DNA of 64,000 bases from Plotosus lineatus (Eukaryota > Chordata > Actinopteri > Siluriformes > Plotosidae): the NCBI GenBank assembly GCA_024760905.1, contig CM045750.1:17842919-17906918 (forward strand), read 5' to 3'. Positions within the stretch are counted from its first letter, which is position 1. Each line of letters starts with the position of its first letter. Below, piece by piece: positions 57,077 to 64,000 of the stretch. Made by a program: the position numbers and the translations under genes. The notes under the pieces are model-generated. The model ran no database searches. It was given only the letters and a program-made list of their open reading frames with translations, and was not told the DNA's origin.

Positions 57077-57551
57077 ATCACATATCGGAAAACAAATGGA
57101 AGTGATTATTAATTAATTAATTATTAATGAGGACTGCTGCCCATCTGCTGCTAACAGCAAACTGCCCTCCTCAGATTAATTTATACACCAGCCCAGGTTG
57201 AGTTTATTTGTTTTTTTTTGTTTGTTTGTTTTTTAAATTGTTAAGCACTTTTGCAGGAAGACTTCATCCTGTAATACTGGCCTCTCTCCACAAAGTCCAC
57301 TCATAACCTCCATCGACGTTCTTATCTCTTCAGAGTGCTGCACAGCGTCTCACACCAGTTCAGTTTAGTGTGGGTGTGGCACAGGTAAGATTTTGGGTCT
57401 GTACCCGATGTCTGAATCTTGTTTGTTCACCAATTGGCAAGCTCACGCTCATTGCTCCAGGTTCTGTATTCTGATTGGTCAGGCTCTCGGAAATGGTTGA
57501 GTCCATTTTGTTCTGCTATGGATATAATTCTGCCCTTCAGTACGATCACAT

Positions 57552-57721
57552 AATAAATAAAGGATGCTGATATGTTTTCTTGCATCTCATGTGATGTTTG
57601 TTTAGGGATCCAGCTGGGAAGATGCTCAGCTGTTATGATTTTTATATGATGATGTTCAGAATTTTTATTTTTTTTTCCAATCAATAATTTCACCTTCATG
57701 TTTCAAGCCTTGTACAATAAA
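57552..57721 (+). promoter_or_regulatory. Candidate polyadenylation signals of immt
   Basis: AATAAA hexamers occur at 57552-57557 and 57716-57721, 476 and 640 nt after the stop. The second, followed by GT-rich sequence, is the likelier distal signal. Confidence 0.45.
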
Positions 57722-58046
57722 CCACTGTTCGAGTTGGATTACTTAGAAACGTTGCTGTACGACGTGACCCCAAATATCATGTGAAACTTCAATTTATGTC
57801 ACTGAGGTACATGCAGGAAACCGGCCTTTGGTGGGAAATTAGCAAATGTGCATCTATATACAGTAATAAAATTACATCACCCAATCAGATCAACATCGCG
57901 TAAACTAAATGTACACAAATAAAAGCCTTATCGTGTCAGCTGATCATCACACTGGAGCAAAATATCAGGATCATGATTGGTCGAATGTTGTCCAGCATCC
58001 CACTTCCCTGTAATCCTCAATCAGTCAAATTTAGTCTTTTTATATA

Positions 58047-59587
58047 CAGGTCCTTCTAAAAAAATTAGTATATTGTGATAAAAGTTCATTAATTACCGTA
58101 ATGTACTGATAAAAATTATACTTTCATATATTTTAGATTCATTGCACCCCAACTGAAATATTTCAGGTCTTTTATTGTTTTAATTCTGATCATTTTGGCA
58201 TACAGCTCATGAAAACACAAAGTTCAAAAAATTAGCATATCATGTTCAGGTAGTGTAAACGAGCTATTAACCGAATCATCTGAATCAACCAATTAACTCT
58301 AAACACCTGCAAAAGATTCCTGAGGCTTTTAAAAACTCCCAGCCTGGTTCATTACTCAAAACCGCAATCAAGGGTAAGACTGCCGACCTGACTGCTGACC
58401 GACACCCTCAAGCGAGAGGGTGAGACACAGAAAGAAATCTCTGAGCGAACAGGCTGTTCCCAGAGTGCTGTATCAAGCCACCTCAGTGGGACGTCTGTGG
58501 GAAGGAAAAAGTGTGGCAGAAAACGCTGCACAACCAGAAGAGGTGACCGGACCCTGAGGAAGATTGTGGAGAAGGGCCGATTCCAGACCTTGGGGGACCT
58601 GTGGAAGCAGTGGACTGAGTCTGGAGTAGAAACATCCAGAGCCACCGTACACAGGCGTGTGCAGGAAATGGGCTACAGGTGCCGCATTCCCCGGGTCAAG
58701 CCACTTTTGAACCAGAAACAGCGGCAGAAGAAAGTACTTTTTTCAGATGAAAGCAAATTTTGCATGTCATTCGGAAATCAAGGTGCCAGAGTCTGGAGGA
58801 AGACTGGGGAGAAGGAAATGCCAAAATGCCTGAAGTCCAGTGTCAAGTACTCACAGTCAGTGATGGTCTGGGGTGCCATGTTACCTGCTGGTGTTGGTCC
58901 ACTGTGTTTTATCAAGGGCGGGGTCAATGCAGCTAGCTATCAGGAGATTTTGGAGCACTTCATGCTTCCATTTGCTGAAAAGCTTTATGGAGATGAAGAT
59001 TTGATTTTTCAGCACGACCTGGCACCTGGTCACAGTGCCAAAACCACTGCTCAATGGTTTACTGACCATGGTATTACTGTGCTCAATTGGCCTGCCAACT
59101 CTCCTGACCTGAAGCCCATAGAGAATCTGTGGGATATTGTGAAGAGAAAGTTGAGAGACACCAGACCCAACACTGTGGATGAGCTTAAGGCCGCTATCGA
59201 AGCATCCTGGGCCTCCGTAACACCTCAGCAGTGCCACAGACTGATTGGCTCCATGCCACGCCCGCATTGAAGCAGTCATTTCTGCAAAAGGATTCCCGAC
59301 CAAGTTTTGAGTGCATAACTGAACATAATTATTTGAAGGTTGACTTTTTTGGATTAAAAACACTTTTTTTTATTATTGGTCGGATGAAATATGCTAATTT
59401 TTTTTGAGATCGGGATTTTTGGTTTTTCTTTACTTTTTTGCCAAAATGATCAATATTAAAACAATAAAAGGCTTGAACTAGTTCAGTTGTGTGTAATGAA
59501 TCTAAAATATATGAAAGTCTAATGTTTATCAGTACATTACAGAAAATAATGAACTTCATCACAATATGCTAATTTTTTGAGGACTAG
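58047..59587 (+). mobile_element. Tc1-like DD34E transposon copy B (plus)
   Basis: CAGGTCCTTCT end after TA at 58045-58046, and an imperfect right end GAGGACTAG. Frame 58497-59270 covers most of the transposase, with both later catalytic residues spaced 34 apart (QHDLAP...PIENLW). The start region is altered and a segment of about 17 codons between KQRQK and KVLFSDES is missing. It lies just beyond the immt polyadenylation signal. Confidence 0.93.
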
Positions 59588-59811
59588 TGTGTGTGTGTGG
59601 GTATTTATATTTTTACTTAAATCTTGTTTTTTTCAATGTTTATTTGTTATTATAAGCATTTATAGCATTGGATATGTATTTATTGATATTATATACACAT
59701 ATACATGTATGTATACGTCAGTTGGGAGTGAGGGGTGACCCTACTTTGTGGATTTCGATGGTCGCATGGGGATCTCGGGTCTAATTAACTGCGAAAAGTG
59801 AGGGATCCCTG
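59588..59811. repeat. CAGGGATCC-type TIR element, right part
   Basis: Interior TATGTATTTATTGATATTAT and right end AGTGAGGGATCCCTG, followed by GT repeat. The left part is missing at the Tc1 copy B boundary. Confidence 0.7.
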
Positions 59812-59835
59812 TGTGTGTGTGTGTATGTATATATA

Positions 59836-60072
59836 TAACACAAAAATAAAAGGACAGGACAAAGACTTTCTATTGAAACTCCATTTATCACTACAGATCT
59901 GTTTCGAGGGGTGGTGAAACCATTCTCTCTCTTCAGGTGATTATAGAAGAATGATTACAAAGTGCTGGGGGCGGTACTATGTCGATGAACATGGCGTCCT
60001 CTAGATGGGGTGGTGATCATTACGTATTCGGGGGCCCCCCTTATCTTCGTCCTGTCCTTTTATTTTTGTTAT
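59836..60072. repeat. Short element with about 23-bp inverted ends
   Basis: Left CAAAAATAAAAGGACAGGAC and right GTCCTGTCCTTTTATTTTTG are exact inverse over 20 bp. No coding. Unclassified. Confidence 0.65.
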
Positions 60073-60178
60073 TTGCTCTACCAAAAAGTATTGAGCTCTC
60101 CTACGGAAGGATCTACTCAGAAAATCATATATATATATATATATGTGTATATATATAAATATAATTATATCTATCTAT

Positions 60179-60289
60179 CAGGGATCCCAGATCTTCGCCA
60201 TTTTTTCATCTTCAGGGGCCCTGTGGCCCCCAGTTGAAATATTCTGAAACATTTCCTCTATTTTTTTATAAACCTCGCTGGGATCCCTG
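60179..60289. repeat. 111-bp MITE-like element
   Basis: Perfect 12-bp inverted ends CAGGGATCCCAG / CTGGGATCCCTG (14 bp if flanking AT is counted). Perhaps a relative of the CAGGGATCC family, but the interior differs. Confidence 0.6.
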
Positions 60290-60781
60290 ATTTTATTTAT
60301 ATAAAATATAGAAAGTAATGAGAGAATTAAAGGGCCTGCAAGCCAGTCGTTATTTTTTTGTGGGGTATTTGTTATTTGCCCCTGGTGCTCTCTTTCATGG
60401 TTTCATCTCTCACTCATTTGAGAAAACTATTTGATGGATCATGAGTCATAGAGAGGGTGAAGCCTTTCACAGTCAACAGTACGAGGCCATCAGAGGGTCA
60501 ACACGCATAACATACAAACTCCACACAGAAATGCCTTTCCCAAACCCGGGTCTTTTTGATGGACCTCAAACATGCTAAACACTGCCACTATGCTGCCCGT
60601 CATCATTGAGCAGTAATTAAGTAATCTGACTTGGAGGCGTGTCCTGAACAAAGGAGGTGGGATATTATATATATATATTTTTTTACAGATCGAGGTCTGC
60701 TTGTTACTTTAACATTTGCCTTGTGCATCTGTAATAAAAACAAACAGATTAAAAAAAGCCAGCTTTTGGTTACAGATGCAC

Positions 60782-60787
60782 TTTATT
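60782..60787 (-). promoter_or_regulatory. Candidate polyadenylation signal of ptcd3
   Basis: Minus-strand AATAAA lies 178 nt after the ptcd3 stop. It is in AT-rich sequence and well separated from the immt signals. Confidence 0.4.
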
Positions 60788-60964
60788 ATTAGAAAGACAC
60801 ATTTGATAAATTACACCCAGCACTCTGCTGTTTAATCACTCATATGTATGGGAAGATCCAGATCTGACAGCAATGTCCTGATGGAGAAAAAGAATTAGAG
60901 AGATTAAATAATTTAATTTTATGCATCTGTATTACTTAACAGTTCAATGAAACTTGTAAAGCAT

Positions 60965-62319
60965 TCACTTTTGCTCATCGGTTAACTCAAACTCCTGCTG
61001 TACCCTCTCGATGAGATTTGGGGTATCAGGCAGGCAGAAACTCGCAGAGATCTGAACCAGCTCGACCGCCTGCTGAGCGTCATTGTGCGCTTTAATACAA
61101 GCGAAAAACTCATTCATCAGGTCCTTACTGTGAACAGAGGCAGAGAAAAAGGTGCTGCAAGCTGGATTTGACCAACATATAGTAAACACTAAGGGATTTG
61201 AACTTGAGACAGACTTACGATGGAATTCGGTTTGTGGTTTTGAAAATGTTCAACATTTCCCTTTAGGAAAAAAAGAAAAGAAGTGTGTTTATCATCATCA
61301 TGGAGAATGAACAGTCTGCTTTTAACAGCCCACCCCTGTTTGTACGGCCACCAACAAAACAGGGTTCTAGGTTTGAGTCTCTGGCGCATGTTTGATTGGC
61401 GTATTCACGTTCTCCCCGAGCTTGTGTAGGTTTCCTCCCATGGTCCAAGGACAGATACATGACACTAACTGACTGTTCCAGATTGCTGCTAGATGTGACT
61501 GGTAGTGTCAATGGGTGGATGTGCGTCTTGGTAACGTGGAAGGCCACACTGTTCAAGTTGTACCCCGCTGTCATCCGGATCATGCAGATAGTCTTCAGCC
61601 TCCCCAACAACCCTAGTAGAATTAAGCGGTTCAGCAACTAAGTAAATTATTGAACTTTTCACCAATAAAAGTAAACATCAGCTCAGCAACACAATCTACA
61701 GCCGAATCTGAGAGGGAGGAAACTGTTCACAGGACAGACAACAATGCAGAAGGAAAACGCAACGGGAGAGATTTACTTATGCAAGACACTATAATTGGTG
61801 CAGCTCTCACCCAGCCTCCTGTGTCCTTTCTGCTGCCAGGAGAATGGAGGTGATGCTGCTAAGGGAACCTATTGACCAGTCGAGTGGAGCTCGGCCATGA
61901 ACGTTCTGTGTGTACAGACGCTTTATGTCCAGAGCACACTCTGCGAATGACTGCTGAACCTGTAACATAAAAATATAGATACTCTAGACCACAGTGCAGT
62001 TTGTACTATTTAATACAGAAAATGCAATTTATTTTTATTAATTCACTTCGTGAACAGAGCAAATCATCCAACCAGAGATGCACTCAGAGTGCACGGTACC
62101 TCTATCAGGCACAAATGCATTATTATAACTTGGCGTGGTTATAATGAAATGTCTTCCCCTAGTGGGTGTCCGAAGAACATTGAAAGAATATATTAAAGGA
62201 TTTTTTTTTTTTTCGACATAATTCCAAACACGGATCACCCCCAAAATTAATTATTACTTTTTTTTTTTTTTTTTTACCTCGACCATACCCCACTCTAGAA
62301 TGTCTATGAGTGTCAGAGG
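60965..62319 (-). CDS. ptcd3: Pentatricopeptide repeat domain 3 / mitochondrial small-subunit protein mS39, 3'-terminal exons only
   Basis: Four exons in transcript order: 62319-62278, 61959-61811, 61260-61219 and 61127-60965 (TGA at 60967-60965). All have GT donors and AG acceptors with matching phases (0, 2, 2). The joined 131 codons include LTLIDILEWGMVE, AECALDIKRLYTQN, EMLNIFKTTNRIPSKDLMNEF and the C-terminus ending EFELTDEQK. The Leu-Met-Asn-Glu-Phe block and the DEQK-type ending resemble the C-terminus of vertebrate PTCD3 as I recall it. The convergent order with immt is the same as in human 2p11.2. The human acidic serine tail is absent. PTCD3 binds the mitochondrial ribosomal small subunit and supports mitochondrial translation. 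The remaining exons should lie upstream (higher coordinates or beyond the window); I could not find a convincing next exon. Confidence 0.78.
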
Positions 62320-62325
62320 CTGAGG

Positions 62326-62690
62326 ATAGGGCAGTAGTGGTCTGGTGGTAAAAGGTGCTGGATCACTGATCCTAGGGTTGGGGGTTCGAGTTCCACTCTC
62401 CACAAGTTTGTCACTGTCCCCTCAGTGCAGCAAACTGGGTTATCAAAGGCAGGCCATGTCATGAGACATGTAAAAGAACCATTGCTGACTTTCAACAAGA
62501 GTAGCTGCAAAGCCATCAGCGTGTTTCTGCCCCTTGCTAAAGGGTTGGGTCAGGAAAGGAATCCGACGTAAAATCATACGCCAAATCGAATATGCGAATT
62601 ATTAATATGACTTCCATTAAGATGGAGGCAGATGATTCGCTGTGGCGACCCTTGAAAGGGAACCGCAGAAAGGAAAAGAAGAAGATCAGA
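62326..62690 (+). mobile_element. SINE family A copy with RTE-type tail
   Basis: Head GGGCAGTAGTGGTCTGGTGG, B-box GGGGGTTCGAGTTCCAC, body, RTE tail split by a short insertion (about 62600-62630). It begins about 7 bp from the ptcd3 exon acceptor at 62320. Confidence 0.88.
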
Positions 62691-62949
62691 GGCTTAGGCT
62701 GGAACTGCGACCATGAAGACGACTCAAGTTCATGACATAACATTTTAACTGAGGAAACTTTTCCATGCTTTCTGATTGGAAGAGACCAATCTTCTGCTGA
62801 CCTGTTCAGACATGGGGACACTACAATAATACTCTGAGAAGCCCCAAAGTGCTGCAATGTCCTAGATGGTCCAACCCAGCCCATATCCAAGCATGTAAAG
62901 CTACCCAATTACCCGAACCCAAACCATGACCCTTGACCTTCATAGCTTC

Positions 62950-63190
62950 AACTCACCCCACTCAATCCCCATCATACAGGCTTCAGGGAGACTTAAATAC
63001 TACTTGGTACCAAGTAGCAATATATGAATATGTAACAGGAAAGAGTTGGCTGGTGGCTGGGACTGGAGGGGGGAATTAGTCAAATAAAATTGCCTCTGAA
63101 GCCCTCGCCCAGGGGTTTTTGCACAGTGGGGAGATTTGAACTCATGACATTGGAACCCCTAACCACTAGAACTCACAAGAGGACCATAGC
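62950..63190 (-). repeat. Degenerate tRNA-derived SINE
   Basis: Minus-strand CTAGTGGTTAGGGGTTCC and GAGTTCAAATCTCCCC resemble A and B boxes. The rest of 62690-63557 shows no confirmed exon. Confidence 0.45.
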
Positions 63191-63329
63191 CAATAAATAG
63201 AGTGACTGTACAAGAAATCAATCATCAGACTTCCTTAGCAACATCACCTCTATTTTCCTGGCAAAAGGAAGCTGAGTGAGAACCGCACCCATTAGAAAGA
63301 GTCTTACGTGTAGCCAGGAATCAATCAAT

Positions 63330-63333
<4 letters not shown>

Positions 63334-63370
<37 letters not shown>
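63334..63370. repeat. (CT)n microsatellite
   Basis: About 18 CT units next to an ATCA tetranucleotide repeat. Confidence 0.95.
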
Positions 63371-63373
<3 letters not shown>

Positions 63374-63557
63374 TGCTGTAAGCAGTTTATTGCAAACTAA
63401 AAGGAAGGTTTAATCAGCTACTCTTACACAAACTCAACCAACAAAAACACCACTACTTTGTATTGTTTTAAACTATAAAATTTGACTCTGAGTGGAAGAT
63501 GTCAGACAGAGAGAGGAGGATGATCGAGGATGGTTAATATTTACATGTATTACTGTA

Positions 63558-64000
63558 CAGTAGGCCCTTGACTATTCGCGGTTTTGCACTCACGGTTTGA
63601 GTATTCATGGACTGCCGAGCAGCTTGCACGTGATTCAAATTCAGCCAATGGCGGTCCTCCTTCCTGCTGCTTGGTTGAGGTGATGTAACGCCCCTTTTTC
63701 CTCATTCGCGCACAAGTTGTCAATGAGCCTTTTTTTAGTGTGTTTTAATTACCAGTTCTATGATGTCACTCAAACGCCTGTTAAGCACCAGAAAAAGGTA
63801 ATGAGGTTGGATGTCTCTTCTGAAGAAATAAGACTTTCTCCGGAAGAAATGACAGTTTCCTCTGAAGTCACGTCATTGCTGAAGAGGAATAATCGTCTGA
63901 ACTGTTGTAAAACACTCCACTATTAAAGTCTCTTTTAATTATTATTCCAGTACATGACCGAAGGTAATGTTTAAAATGTTTGTGTGTTATATTTTATTTA
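63558..64000. mobile_element. Tigger-like TIR element, cut by the window end
   Basis: Left end CAGTAGGCCCTTGACTATTC follows TA. The stretch 63620-63790 is homologous to about 4350-4580 of the element at 3908. A short open frame (63717-63926) with KKVMRLDVSSEE may be a degenerate transposase N-terminus. Confidence 0.6.

Noticed and set aside
58497..59270. 257-codon ORF as a host gene
   Set aside because: It is the Tc1-like transposase of copy B, bounded by terminal inverted ends and lacking its true start.
63290..63400. Exon-like segment with acceptor CTTACAG and donor GTAAGA on the minus strand, upstream of ptcd3
   Set aside because: The enclosed sequence is a (GA)n and ATTG simple repeat, which would encode Arg-Glu repeats not expected in PTCD3.

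Overview
The window is nuclear DNA from a vertebrate, almost certainly a teleost fish. Five spliced protein-coding genes are visible. All have phase-consistent GT-AG exons and strong resemblance to vertebrate families. The introns and intergenic DNA are crowded with fish-type mobile elements: Tc1/mariner copies, Tigger-like TIR elements, tRNA-derived SINEs, non-LTR fragments, and a Ty3-type LTR remnant. I cannot name the species.

Layout: (1) 3019-6542 (+), exons 2 to the end of prelid1, a mitochondrial intermembrane-space lipid-transfer protein; its first coding exon lies left of the window. (2) 8445-19300, repeat-rich intergenic DNA holding a broken Ty3-type retroelement, several SINEs and one weak secreted-protein-like ORF. 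(3) 19308-27733 (-), the complete six-exon mxd3, a bHLH-zipper repressor. (4) 28773-35108 (+), the complete four-exon rnf103, an ER RING E3 ligase, divergent from mxd3 across about 1 kb that has tandem ETS-like sites and an upstream ORF. (5) 41496-57076 (+), the complete 14-exon immt (MIC60), 769 codons plus stop. (6) 60965-62319 (-), the last four exons I can support of ptcd3 (MRPS39), convergent with immt.

Three of the five genes (prelid1, immt, ptcd3) act in mitochondria. The convergent immt/ptcd3 pair matches the arrangement in human 2p11.2, where RNF103 also lies. PRELID1 and MXD3 are neighbours in human 5q35. The window therefore joins two blocks that are separate in human. That is a synteny observation, not evidence of joint regulation.

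I found no prokaryotic-style system, CRISPR array or novel gene cluster. The most interesting structure is in the repeats. One tRNA-derived SINE family carries alternative 3' tails, and one tail matches the 3' end of an RTE-like LINE present in the same window. Two 1.5-kb Tc1 copies in opposite orientation bracket the terminal immt exon, and each has lost segments the other keeps. A deleted Tc1 derivative is nested inside a TIR element. SINEs also form a large inverted repeat in rnf103 intron 1. All family names rest on reading the translated sequence; no database search was run.
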